From assembly GCA_015501075.1 (NCBI GenBank), contig JADNYJ010000144.1:1-64000 (forward strand): DNA of 64,000 bases, written 5' to 3'. Each line of letters opens with the position of its first letter. Within the stretch, counting starts at the first letter, position 1. A program made the translations under genes and the position numbers. Source of the stretch: Gymnopilus junonius. Lineage: Eukaryota > Basidiomycota > Agaricomycetes > Agaricales > Galerinaceae. Under the pieces are notes generated by a model. The model did not search any database. It saw only the letters and a program-made list of their open reading frames with translations, and was not told where the DNA came from. This document shows positions 23,376 to 34,087 of the stretch, piece by piece.

Positions 23376-24030
23376 GATGATGATGATGAAATCTTTTCAT
23401 TTGTGTAACGAGGACAGGCAGTTCGCGCGATGGCATGTTACCCCCGGATTACATCACTGGCGTGTTCTAAGTACTACTTTAGAGGTCCTGTGATCATATC
23501 TAACTATCGTAACATCCCGTAACTTTATGCTATACTTAGTACAGGGTGGACTACCACAGATCCACATGTATCTAAATCTGTATTAATACCCGAGAAGGCC
23601 GGCTCTACGCCCTGACCAGCTGCTCCCATCGTGGTCCCAAATACCTCGGACCCCAACAACCATAACCGGCGGAGGCCACTCCACCACAGTAGCATTTATC
23701 TTCCCACCTCATCTACTTATAGGTCAAACGGCTGACAGCCTTCCTACTTTCGCCTCTTGGCAGCGGCATCTTTTCCATGCCGAAGGAGTATCAACTAACC
23801 AAGTAATCATCACATGACCCCGGCCTGGGTTAAACGTGCAGACACCAAGTTAATGGCAGCCGTCCACTCCCCATATTGGTCCCAAGGCCTTACGGTGTCT
23901 CCCGAGGGCATTGAAATGTCACATGGTGTCTAAAGTGTTTTATCCATGGACCGGCATGGATCGAACTAATGACCTCTTAGCCTAGGGCTTATTGAATCCG
24001 CAATGGTGCCACTTGAGCCATTGGGGCCCC
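23376..24030 (-). mobile_element. tRNA-derived SINE, copy 1
   Basis: It is flanked by perfect 14-base target duplications TCCGATGGCTTTAT at 23362-23375 and 24031-24044. Read on the minus strand it starts with a tRNA-like head: an A-box-like AATGGCTCAAGTGGCACC and a B-box-like TTAGTTCGATCCATGCC about 45 bases later. A shared body follows (AAAACACTTTAGACACCATG), and it ends in an (ATC)n tail. The head, body and an internal ACGGGATGT block match the element at 32203. At 655 bases it is long for a SINE, with a body of unknown origin. Confidence 0.75.
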
Positions 24031-24044
24031 TCCGATGGCTTTAT

Positions 24045-24473
24045 CCTCTTCGTCAAATAAGTACCAGTGCAAGAATATTCTGTTACTTTGCCAGCTCCGG
24101 GCATTTCAACCGTTCGTCCACAAACCATGGAAACCGAATGTAAACTTGCTGGAGCTTAGCGTTAGCCTGATAATTCTGGAAATTTGTACGAAGGTGGATT
24201 CTTGGCAATGACGGTATGCAAGTGAGGTAGAACACAACCCGACCTGGCTTGTTTATATTTTTCCAGAAGCTCTGCGCCTAACTATCTCTTGCATTGGAGA
24301 AAGAATTTGAAAAAGAGGGATATCCAAGGTGTTGCCAGGTCGAATGTTCCCCATGTTAGGTATAAATACTTAACGTTCGATAAATCGTATTGCAAAAAAG
24401 GCGCAATTAATTTGGGGCTATAGCGAATGAGTGAGAACTCCTGAGAGCACGTCAGATCGATGCGAAATCCAAA
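24045..24473. other. spacer, nothing recognised
   Basis: This lies between the SINE and the F-box fragment. No feature is supported. Confidence 0.4.
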
Positions 24474-25259
24474 TTAACTCGGGGACTCCTGTTGTGCAAT
24501 GAATGATTGAGAGTCGTCCACCTGAAGTACTGCGATAGAGAATACATCGGTGGTAATTTTGACTCCCGACGATAACATATCCCAGAAGGCGAAGTACGGC
24601 TTTGCATAGTGCGTTTTCGTCTGCTGAATTCCCGTCTAACCTTGAATATAATTGGAATGTACAGTTCGATGCCGCTGTATTCCAAGAGCGAAAGCAAGTG
24701 CTAAGCGGAAATGGACATCAAGTTCGAAGTAGGAGAGAAATGGAAGGGAAATGGATTCGGAATCCATGGTCCGAGGGTCTAAATTGCCAGAAAGGTGTCC
24801 TAACTTGAGGCGCTGAAGATATGGCATTTGCGTGATGGCATTAAAAACATCCGCAGCTTCTATGTTCTCAGTATCGAGCTGGAGGGTGAACAGATGGGGA
24901 TTCCAGAATATATGAGGGTAGGCGGGGGAATCCCTGATCCGGATAGTCAACTCTCTAAGCAGCAGCGCCTCCCCTGAGAAAAGGAGCATTCGAGTGGGGC
25001 TAAAGTCGATGCTGGAATTATAAATATCTAGATAAAAAGACTTCAAGAATGGTGCAGGGAGAAGGAATACGTTGAGGAGCACTTCCGTGAATGGCCTACT
25101 TATGTGAATATTGATTTTCTCGACTCTGGACCAATTTTTGCAGAGGAATTGCTCACAGAATTGGCGACTAAAGTCATCCCACTCAGAAAATATACCATAT
25201 GATATGGAGCAGTGCTGCGCTGGTTCACCAGAAAATCTCGAAGCACAACTGAGAATATC
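24474..25259 (-). pseudogene. F-box/LRR-like gene fragment, middle and C-terminal part
   Basis: Reading from 25259, one frame gives FSEWDDFSRQFCEQFLCKNW, then SRVEKINIHISRPFTE, VFLLPAPFLKSFYLDIYN, an LRR-like middle and FRLALAFALGIQRHRT. A TAG follows, after which the same frame continues to a TAA at 24474. It aligns by eye with the second half of the F-box pseudogene at 60786-62288 (FSREFFIPLIRSNWSRIQN, SFLLPAPSLESFNVHFEE, IPAALALGIKPAAY). The F-box itself and the true C-terminus are missing. It is a broken member of the same family. It sits 156 bases from a hAT MITE that begins at 25424. Confidence 0.5.
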
Positions 25260-25423
25260 TTGAAAATTTATCGGTTACGTGAGTAAGTAATTTGAACGGA
25301 ATTTGACTTATCACTTAACAGGATTTTCCGAAAGCTTGCATAACAACATGTACATTGAGCTTGATCGTCGAAATCGCAAACAGCAAATGATGAACGGTGG
25401 GAGAGTGTACTTGGTCACTTGTA

Positions 25424-25996
25424 GTTAAGGCTGCGCGCCGTCACCGTATTTACGGTTTACGGCTGCCGACATACGGTCACGGTCACCGTACCGTGAGCCT
25501 CATTGAGGCTCTGTTGTCGGCACGGCGACGGTACGGTAGTTGACCATGACGGCCGTAAAATGCGGTGGTCTACGGCCGTGTTCTGCGGTATGGTGGTCAG
25601 TCAGCTGCTTCCTTGATTAAGTAACTTGTAATTTACTAGATTTTGTGGGATAGCTTGATGTGTACAAAGGAGCAGAAATCATCGATTTCGGGGGTAATAA
25701 TCAATCAGGTGGTAGCGTGAGAGCCTCGAGGAGCCTCTCAGAATTTTGACGGCTTTGGGTGGTGAGCCGCATGGGATCTGCTAAAATAGTGATTTTGAAC
25801 AATGAAACCAATATTATATTCTTTGCTACATTAGAATGCGCGTTTCAAAAGCCGGAGGCAATACATCAGTCGTACCCCCGTATACGTTTTTCACCGTTTT
25901 TATAGCCGATCGTACCGTCAGAGACTTTTCTTTCACAGCTACGGTACGGCAATGTAAGAAACCTGTAACCTTACGGCCGTATGCCGGGCGCACCCC
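25424..25996. mobile_element. hAT-type MITE, 573 bases
   Basis: It is bounded by the 8-base duplication CACTTGTA (25416-25423 and 25997-26004), the size typical of hAT elements. The ends are degenerate inverted repeats: the left has GGCTGCGCGCCGTC and the right, reverse-complemented, GGGTGCGCCCGGCA. Both subterminal zones are rich in ACGGCCGTA and ACGGTACGG. It has no coding capacity. The same ACGGCCGT motif recurs inside the hAT element at 39577, so the two probably belong to related families. Confidence 0.65.
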
Positions 25997-26004
25997 CACT
26001 TGTA

Positions 26005-26954
26005 CTACGTAGTTCACTGATGCACGATTTCTGTCGGAAGCCCAGGCCCTAGGGTCCAGACTTTGAGCCTACGCACGTGCAGAGAACTATCAGTGGCTCG
26101 GGAGCCAAAATCAACGCGACGCGATTTTGAATTTCCAATTTTGTTTTGCCACGTCTTTTCCTACTCCCAATACCTACATCCAAAAGTTAAACGCGCGTGT
26201 CTATCGTAATATACCCCCACATTAAGCTGCTCATTTCTAATGGCTAAATGGTACAGTAAAAAGCGGTATAATAATGGGCAATTGAAGACGTGTGGCGATG
26301 TGTCACTCAATAGGAGGGTCAGTTGTCTCTTTGAGACTTTGTAGCAGTGCGTGTCATTTCCTCTTCTATCTCCTGATCCGTATTTTTTATAGCTATAATG
26401 CAATTTCACCCTTAGTCGTATTGACGAGAGCTACGCGGCACGAATTCGACAAGCTGGACGACAATCTTTCCGTACGTCTCCCTCCTACTAAAACTTTTTC
26501 ACCGTATCTCACCTTAATTGACACTTCTCTAGTCACTTCACATACATTCAAAAATTTCCTCGACCAGCCCAATTGGTTAGTCTGCTTCCGTTATCTCTAT
26601 TCTCAGCTAAATGGGAGGGACAACCTTTGAGAATTGATAGTCAAGGTGCGATGCGTTATCTTACTTTCTGTTTTTTTATTCTCGTTAATAACCTTCTATT
26701 TCAGGTCTACGCGCCACATTTCGGCTACCCCGTTATAAATTTAAATCGTTGGATAGGCATGCTGCATTACAAGATTCCCATAGATGGTATGGCCAATGTA
26801 CGTTCTCTTCTCGCTATTTCTCTTCCCTGCCCAGACTCACGCTTTTTTTGCGAATAGAATTTGGGATGGAATGATTATTCGGATGGTCGCGACCGAAAGT
26901 AAATGAACTAGACGAGGATCTATCTATGCTCAGCGGCCGAGTCCGATGGCTCTG
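26005..26954. other. spacer with possible small exons
   Basis: A string of intron-like GTNNGT...AG pairs between about 26290 and 26880 could splice a plus-strand peptide (HEFDKLDDNLS, then KWEGQPLRIDSQ and FRLPRYKFKSLDRH). I cannot establish a convincing start or family, so no gene is called. Confidence 0.25.
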
Positions 26955-28718
26955 TTAAATTTGAATATCCCACATCGTGTACTGCTCAGACGTGAGTCCG
27001 GCCGTCGGAGTGAAAGATTCAGATGGCTCTGATGCATTTTCATACCCATATCTATGCTCTTCAAAGAGCATGCCATCGTCAATATATCCTTGAAATTCTG
27101 GCCTCATTAACTTGTATTCCTGCCGTTCAGTGGAGGGATCAAATTCCATGACAGCATGAATGTGAACTCTCTTCAACTTTGCGACCCTGCCGTTCAAAGT
27201 GCTCTGTTTCTCTTTGACAAAGTCGACGAATCCTTCAAAGGTAAAGTCAGTCGTGAAATCGCACTTGAACTCCTCTAGAAGGGGGCATAAAATGGTATCA
27301 TCTTGGCTTATCAATAGATTAAGCAGTTTATCGTCGATATGAAATTCTGGAAGAGGCCGATCACGAATGTGCTTCAATGAGAGGACTGTTAGGTTGGGGC
27401 ACTGTAGAAGGCATTCTATAAAGTGAGCATCACTGACGTGCTCCGTCTGCATGGCAAACTTGCGAAGGTTCCCGTTCGTCCGGGCGAGTAATGCAACGAT
27501 AGTCTCCCCCGCTCCTTCCAAAGAGCTGCGGAAATCGAGTTCCTTTGCATTCGGGATTTCGAGTTTTTCGACGAAAGGAAGCGAATCACTGGTTTCGTGA
27601 AAGGTGAGATGTTTTATAGATGGCAAATACATTGAGGATATTGCGTCTGCTGGATCATATTCTTCCAAGTACGGTAGATATAGCTGGCAGCATATCAAAG
27701 ATGTACAATACTTCAAAACCCTGGATAGTGAGGCCAAGAGAGAGCCGTAAGACCAATGATCATGGTGGTCATCGAACGCAGATCCAAGTCTTAGGTGCGT
27801 TAAACCTTTCCACTGGACTTGGAGTTGCGTCATGTCCAATATCAAATCCCTCATGCATAATTGGCGAAGGGAGGGTGAACGAAAGAGACCACTGTTGGTC
27901 CAAAGCGTGAGCAGAACATCCGGTAGAATATGCTCTTCCCTGCGGAGGTTAAGAAACAACGACTCCAAAGACGGTACATCGTCATTTGAAATTGAAGCAA
28001 TAGAGCTAAAAGAGCTATATATTCCTGTCAATGAAAGACTCTTCCATCGTTTTGTGAACGGCAGGATGGCCTCGGCGTAGGTATCGAACAATACAACAGG
28101 AATGGCTCCGCGCCTCCCATACCAGTTATAATTATCTTTGCCGAAAACTGAAATATAGAGCGGACAGACTCCTGAACGCTGAAGCCATATCAAGACCATG
28201 TCGGCATGTCCTACCACCTGTTGATATGCTTGTTCCTCCGACATAGGAGATTTCTTGGTAAATAATCCGTTGTCGATTTCTTCACGGATGACAGGAATAT
28301 GGATCGTGGACCACATTTCCGGAGTGGTGAAAGCCACATCTCGCCAGTGTCTACAAATTCTAGTAAATACAAGGGGTGGCGAATCTTTATCCAGCACAGC
28401 GTTTCCGTAAGCCGAGATTGAGCTCTGAACGAATATTTCGCGGAGGACGTCGTCTGGAAGGCGTCGAGGAAGGGAAACGAGCGAATAGCAGGCCGTGTAT
28501 TGGGAATGAAAGTCAAGATAGTCCTTCTCTGCAGCTTCAAGCTCTGCTTCAAGACGAGTGATTTTATCCTCTAATGCGTTTAGCTTTACTGAAGGCTCTT
28601 CAAGGAATGCCTTGATCTGTACCACTTCTTCTTCTGACGGAATATAATTTGTCTGAAGTCGGGACGGGTACGGAAAAGAGTCGACTAGGGAGCTTTCAGA
28701 GATACCTCGGGCTTCCAT
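26955..28718 (-). CDS. F-box-like protein with LRR-type C-terminus
   Basis: A single exon of 587 aa starts at ATG 28718 (MEARGISESSLVDS). The open frame continues upstream to 29312, but that part overlaps the antisense F-box fragment and lacks family character. Layout: residues about 27-75 form a coiled coil (IKAFLEEPSVKLNALEDKIT, ELEAAEKDYLDFH). The F-box-like motif follows, SLPRRLPDDVLREIFVQSS ... VFTRICRHWRDVAFTTPEMW. Some 450 residues of leucine-rich, repeat-like sequence come next (LESLFLNLR, LTHLRLGSAF, LTVLSLKHI). This is the standard plan of the very large Agaricomycete F-box family. The predicted role is substrate recognition in SCF ubiquitin ligases; the target is unknown. No defect is visible. 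An F-box fragment of the opposite strand lies head to head at 28975. Confidence 0.85.
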   Translation of the reverse strand: MEARGISESSLVDSFPYPSRLQTNYIPSEEEVVQIKAFLEEPSVKLNALEDKITRLEAELEAAEKDYLDFHSQYTACYSLVSLPRRLPDDVLREIFVQSSISAYGNAVLDKDSPPLVFTRICRHWRDVAFTTPEMWSTIHIPVIREEIDNGLFTKKSPMSEEQAYQQVVGHADMVLIWLQRSGVCPLYISVFGKDNYNWYGRRGAIPVVLFDTYAEAILPFTKRWKSLSLTGIYSSFSSIASISNDDVPSLESLFLNLRREEHILPDVLLTLWTNSGLFRSPSLRQLCMRDLILDMTQLQVQWKGLTHLRLGSAFDDHHDHWSYGSLLASLSRVLKYCTSLICCQLYLPYLEEYDPADAISSMYLPSIKHLTFHETSDSLPFVEKLEIPNAKELDFRSSLEGAGETIVALLARTNGNLRKFAMQTEHVSDAHFIECLLQCPNLTVLSLKHIRDRPLPEFHIDDKLLNLLISQDDTILCPLLEEFKCDFTTDFTFEGFVDFVKEKQSTLNGRVAKLKRVHIHAVMEFDPSTERQEYKLMRPEFQGYIDDGMLFEEHRYGYENASEPSESFTPTAGLTSEQYTMWDIQI

Positions 28719-28974
28719 ATTCAACAAAAGATGGCGTATGGCGTAGACGAGAAATGGAACAAAGGAAAGAGTTGAACCGGTCGAAATCTCAACCCCGGGT
28801 TGGTCATCGATAAGCGGAGAGTCAAAATTGACCCATTGTTCGACTGATTCGTTCTGGTCACACTGCATCGACGGAAGTACCGTAAATGTTACAATACAAT
28901 AAGACTGTACGGAGTGGCAATTTAAATGGCAGTGAAAGGATATAACATATAACGAGTGCCCATGCTGCCCATTT

Positions 28975-29400
28975 GTGTTCAATTCATCGATGTATTCCCA
29001 TGTTGAAGCCACTTCATCCTTTCCCTCACCAATAGCCAGACTGAACGGAGACATCCTATGGCTTATCTTTGACCTCAACGCAGACATGTTTAGGCCCCTT
29101 GAATACGACTTGGAGCAGCAAAAATCGTTGCCTGGACAATATGCCTTGGACACCATTCTCGCAATGTCGCGTGTGTGTGGGTCTTGGAGGAACATTCTTT
29201 TGGGCGCATCATTGATATGGGGGCATATCTTGCAGCTTGAGAGCCTACGCATGTTGGGTAGAGAGGGGCAGGAAGAGGTTATGAAGCGAACTGGTACAGC
29301 ACCTTTATACATCCTGGGATCGGTCTACGTGGCGAAGAACTTCGGCCGTGAAATTTTCAGCCCCCTCCTCCAACTTCAAAATGAGCATTATGTGATATAA
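28975..29400 (+). pseudogene. F-box N-terminal fragment
   Basis: The plus-strand frame encodes LNGDILWLIFDLNADMF, ALDTILAMSRVCGSWRNIL, GASLIWGHILQLESLRML and GTAPLYILGSVYVAKNFG, then stops after LLQLQNEHYVI. It matches the F-box exon of the pseudogene at 60786-62288 almost codon for codon through FGREIF, then diverges where that copy continues with NWSRIQN. It carries an F-box but no LRR region. It lies head to head with the intact F-box gene. It is either a truncated relic or a very short F-box-only protein; the former is more likely. Confidence 0.5.
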
Positions 29401-30119
29401 AAGTGCTCATTTTGGGCCATTTGGACAGTTGAGTGCCCGTCGTGTGGGAGCGATGATGACGGCGAGGCGGTGATAAGATATTAAGAGAAAATTAAATCGA
29501 TGGCAATTTTTGTCAAAGCGATCACGATTTCTTTAAGTATTACCTTCCTCGCTCTCATATCCCATCCCTCAACGAGAACACATCATTAGAAGCTTGCATC
29601 AAGAATCCGATAGTGTATTATCGACCCATCAATTCATCCACAGTAAACCAAATCATACTGCCGTCCGAGTCCGACGAGTGAATATATCTGAAGTCCAGTT
29701 TTCCTTTTTTTTTTCTTCTTTCCAGTCTGCCTTTCACTCAACGTACTCCATCTGAGTCTAACAACGGACTGCCCTGCTGTCAATTGAGAATCGTTGAAAG
29801 TAGGCAACATTAACTTTCCGAACCTTTTCTTTCTGTTCTTCTCTTTTTTCCGGTCCTGCTCTCTTTTCCTAACCTATTTCATTTCTGTGCGATCTTGGAT
29901 GGCCATTGTTAATAATAATTTCGCTAACCTCCTTTACTGTATAGGCTGTAAAGCTTAAACTAGATGGTCGAGCAGCACGCTGCCTCATAACGGGCTAAAC
30001 GGCATCCTTGTAGATGAAATGGTGGAGACTGACTGGACTAATCGATGCCGAACCGTTGTACATTTGAAAAGCAAATATTGTATTCATATTTTTTACAACA
30101 TGTCTACAGCGCGAAGAAT
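29401..30119. other. spacer, nothing recognised
   Basis: This is a pyrimidine-rich interval between the F-box fragment and the reductase 3' end. No feature is supported. Confidence 0.4.
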
Positions 30120-31703
30120 TCACCAAAAGACCTTCATCACAACTTTAAAATCAGTCATCTGCAACGTGAACGACAGCCTTCCCGTTGTTCCACCCTTCTG
30201 AACAGCCAAAATCACATCACCGACTTTCTCAACCCCACGCGTAACATCCTCTTTGTGTCTTATTTTTCCGGTGGCCACAAGCGGAGGCATAACTTTATAG
30301 AATTCGTCGTTATACTTGGGTTCGAGGCGGTTGACAATGAAGCCATGCATAGTGAGGGACCTGGAGAAGATTTGGAATAAATTCTAGAAGAAAGAATCGA
30401 ATAACCGTAATCAGTATACGTTGCGAGGAGTGTTCACAACGAAAGAGGTAAATTTCACCAGAATAGGCTTATTGTAACCAGTATTATATCCAGATATCAT
30501 GCCACATTCCTGAACCCAAATGAATTTCATTTTCCGCTTCTAAATGAGCAGAGATAAATGCACGATGAATCGGCCGTAAAGCTTCGAAGCCTCCAGCGCC
30601 TTGTCTAGGAGGTCACCACCAACATTATCCCAATAGCTGCAAAAGGCTGATGAGAAATGCTTGAACAAGAAGTGGACGGACTTACATATCAATACCGCCT
30701 TGATCGCGGAGGATTTTGCTAATATCCCCATCCTTGTAATTGAAGGAAATGTCTGTGCCGATTTCCTCTAGGAATTTTAGCTTTTCTTTGGATCCAGCGG
30801 TGCCAATCGTTCTCAGACCATCCATCTTGGTGAGCTGAATGACGAGACTAAACCATAATTTCAGTGCGTCCATTCTCGTGTGTAGAAATAGGCTTACGAT
30901 CCAACGGGCCAGCTCCAGCCGATACGAAAACTGTTTCTCCCTATGGTAAAGAGCGTTACGAAGATTCAGAGGAAGCAGAATTCCTGCTTACTTTTTTTGC
31001 TTGAGAATACTCCTTCCACGCCATGTACGCCGTTTTACCTGGAAATTAAAGTTAACAGTTAAAAACCCTTTGCGTAAGATGCGATGTAATACAGACCTGG
31101 CATGCCTAGTACTCCTAGGTACGTAAACCATGCAAGGTTTTCCTTGTTCTCGATGACTCGCAGGTCTCCGAAATCTTTGAGAAGCGTGTAATGTTGATAT
31201 GCTTCATCAACCAATTGTGATCAAAAAACATTGCCCAATGAAAAATAAGATAAGGACTCACGTAGACCACCAAAGAGATGGTCGCCTGCCTTGACTTCGG
31301 GATTCTCTGAACGTATAACTTTGGCGATCACGTATCCATCTATGCTGGAAGATAAGAGATAAGAAGAGGTATTGGCATAAACTGGCAGAACAGAGGAAAC
31401 TCACGGCTTGCCAATTTGGAAAGCTGGAACGTATGATGTGATTCCTGGATCCCGCATGCGGCCTCTCATGTATGGATCAATCGAAACATCCACAGTCTTG
31501 AGCAGGAAGCCACCATTGAGGGGAACAGTGTCAGGATCGATCTTTTCGCTCGCATCATACACTACAGTCTTTCCAGGTTCAGGGTACTCTGCAACCGAAA
31601 TATGAAACACGTCAGTCTAAGTATTCGAGAAAGCTGAAAGAAATTCTGCTTCACCTTTCGGGATCTCATTGAAGAGGATTCGTCCATTAATGATGGGTGC
31701 CAT
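30120..31703 (-). pseudogene. medium-chain NADP-dependent reductase with one frameshift
   Basis: Ten exons: 31703-31655, 31588-31405, 31344-31262, 31201-31097, 31038-30992, 30940-30898, 30847-30686, 30636-30564, 30509-30459 and 30383-30120. The product is a zinc-independent MDR of the leukotriene-B4 12-hydroxydehydrogenase / 2-alkenal reductase type, which reduces activated C=C bonds with NADPH in the cytosol. Visible motifs: SIDPYMRGRM near the N-terminus, TAYMAWKEYSQAKKGETVFV, GTAGSKEKLKFLEEIGTD, ECGMISGYN and SLTMHGFIVNRLEPKY. The exon at 30940-30898 ends GAGPLD-C where family members read AGAGPVGS. One base appears missing in GGCCCGTTGGATC, so the next exon is out of phase. All other junctions fit. 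It is either a young pseudogene or an assembly error at one C run. Confidence 0.7.
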
Positions 31704-32030
31704 TTGGGAGTAAGCTTAGAAAGAGGAAATTTTAAAATCGACCCCGCCAGGACCCGTATTTATATTGGCTTGCGCGACATCTTAATAATGTGTCTTGGTC
31801 GTTGATCAGGTGCGTCAAGCTTATCCCCGCTCAGATATCACAAGGCAAAGTATCTCCCCTATATGTTTTACGATTTGTCATCTGCAGTAGAAGATGGAGG
31901 AAATCAAAAGAAGGAAGCGGAAATGAAAGAGAAAGAATGAGGGAAATGCGATGCACTGGCACCTATGATACTTTTATGGCAAGAGCCGAACTTAGTACGC
32001 TGAAAATAGACCGATTATCAGACGCTCCGT

Positions 32031-34087
32031 CATTGTAGCCAAGGTTGACGTACAAGGGTAACCTCTATTCCTCTTTGAACGGCAGCTAGGGTCGCATCTA
32101 CAGCAGTTGAAGCATTGAAAGTTGGGGTTTGGCTGAATAACATGGACGTCATTGAAGTCAGAGAATATACCAATCCATTTACGAAAGGTATACTCACATG
32201 AAAGGGCCGCGGTGGCTCAGGTGGCACCATCGCGGAATAACCCTAGGTTAGTCAGTAGGACACAAGTTCGAACCCTGCCGGTTACATGGTTAAAACACTT
32301 TAGACACCATGTGACATTTCACACACCCCCGGGTGACACCGTGGTAAAATAGCTTGTGTTTGGGAAGGCTTTAAGAATGCTGTCGGGATACTTAGGTGCG
32401 GTCGGACCAAATAGAGCCACAGCGGCCGATAATGATGTACCCACACTTGCTGACCTTGTTGATGAAATTATGGTGATGTTACTCTCCTTGCCAGTGAAAA
32501 GCTGGTATTGCCGAGAAGCACGTGGGGAGCTGGAAGGATAGGGACGGGGTCAAATGACCTGGTAATTGCCGAGGCTGGTAAACCAGTCCCCTGTCTGCAA
32601 GACCAACTGGACCACAAGGTGGAAGTTTGACATTCCGACATCAAAGACGGCTAAAGCCGACCCGAAAGGACAAGTCTGCGAGGACTAAACTTGCTCAGGA
32701 TTCAACGGCAACCGGCTGCCGAGGATCACGCTGCCGACAACGATTACCTGCATGACGGGGTGTTGCGTAGAATGATGTAGGATGCTATATATAGCTTAAC
32801 TCCGGGAGTAGCAAGGGTGACCATTCCTAACCCTAGCGATAGCGATATCGGATCGCAAGCCATGATTAGATAAAAACCACGGGATGTAACGACAAAAGTA
32901 GATAAAAAACACGGACACTTAGAGTATTAACTGAGTCATACCATGTCACACTACATAGGCGATAAACAATGTCATGTAAAACAAGCCTATGATATAAATA
33001 AAACACAATTCCAATTCCAATTCCAATACTCACATGAAGACTTTCTTTTTAGCATAATGATATCCAGCTAACCAAGCCATATCCTGCGGATTGTTCACTC
33101 AGTATACTCAACTGATCCACGTGGCCGGGGGTTGACCATTGCGATTGGGAATGGGTCATGTGGACCATGAAGAATATGAGGAGAGAAATTGTCCATATCC
33201 ACACCTTCAGGCAAAGTCGCCTTCGTATCTGGCTGGAGAGTGGTATCTGGGAAGAAAAGGCGGCATCGACAGTGAGAGAATTCGAGGAAAATGGATAGCT
33301 TGCTCACTGAGATGCTGCGTGATTGCTGCCAGTTTATTATGTAGCCCCTTCTCATTATTATTCTTCTCAGCGGCATCGTTAACATCGAAAGCAGCTTGCG
33401 CAATGCCCTCGGGTATTCTTTAATCTGTAAAGATACAGCCGCGTTGAATTTAGCGGTCTCCAAGTCCTTGGCTGCGATGTGGGCGTGCTCGTTTCCGAAT
33501 TTGTAATGTTCAGATGGGGTCGGCGGCGACGAGAGAAGAGGAAGAGGTGGGTTAAACACGCTGGACCACGATAATAGTGCCATGTCATAGAAGGATTCGA
33601 CAATGGGACCCTGTACGGGATGTAAGAAGAACAATGGTCTCATTAGAGTAACTATACCTTACTTCAATGTGGCACATCATCTCCATGTTGACCCTATTCA
33701 GATTGTAAGTGTCCCCTTCAAGACAATGTAGCGAAGAGATATACCTATCATTGCTGTTGATAATAACAAATTTTCTGTCAATCTAGAGGCGAGGTTAAAA
33801 TAACTCGACATAGCGTAAGTCAAATATTACATACGATGGCGAATTTTGCATGGAACGTTCCTGAATAGGTCGAACGCCGGTCAGATATATCGTCTTGAAC
33901 GAAGACTTACCTAATATCGTTTGGTGATAGTTACGGACTTCCAGGTCGATATTTGGAATCTCGTCAGGATGAGGGATCTGCACGGCGTCAGCTAAGTAGA
34001 ATTTCAGTCGTCAGATTAAGTATTAGATAATAAGAAACGGCATCGCACCAAGTTGAATGGTGACTAACTCTGGCGTATTTACATGGT
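32031..34087 (-). pseudogene. phospholipase-D-like gene remnant
   Basis: Minus-strand exons read PHPDEIPNIDLEVRNYHQTI, HAKFAI-IDRKFVIINSND, VNMEMMCHIE, GPIVESFYDMALLSWSSVF, AQAAFDVNDAAEKNN, HILHGPHDPFPIAMVN, QDMAWLAGYHYAKKKVF and QTPTFNASTAVDATLAAVQR. HAKFAIID is an HxKxxxxD catalytic motif of the PLD superfamily. This is the order of a basidiomycete PLD-like family. Several introns are still recognisable (for example the one before TTLQPDTKATLPEG). Damage: no start codon or N-terminal domain upstream of 34087; one-base shifts near 33425, near 33090 and near 32055; the C-terminal domain ends after about 20 shifted residues. A SINE (32203-33025) sits in one intron. It is non-functional as read. 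Confidence 0.6.
32203..33025 (+). mobile_element. tRNA-derived SINE, copy 2
   Basis: It is flanked by perfect 13-base duplications ATACTCACATGAA at 32190-32202 and 33026-33038. The head has GGTGGCTCAGGTGGCACC (A-box-like) and ACAAGTTCGAACCCTGCC (B-box-like), then AAAACACTTTAGACACCATG as in the copy at 23376-24030. The tail is an AATTCC microsatellite. At 823 bases it is longer than copy 1, and the central part differs. It inserted in the PLD-like pseudogene, opposite to that gene's strand. Confidence 0.75.

Noticed and set aside
28719..29312. N-terminal extension of the F-box ORF by 198 codons
   Set aside because: It overlaps the antisense F-box fragment, has no family-like sequence, and the ATG at 28718 gives the usual short N-terminus before the coiled coil.
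32203..32290. tRNA gene
   Set aside because: A- and B-box-like motifs are present, but the sequence does not pair as a cloverleaf in a way I can support, and it is the head of a dispersed element with target duplications.
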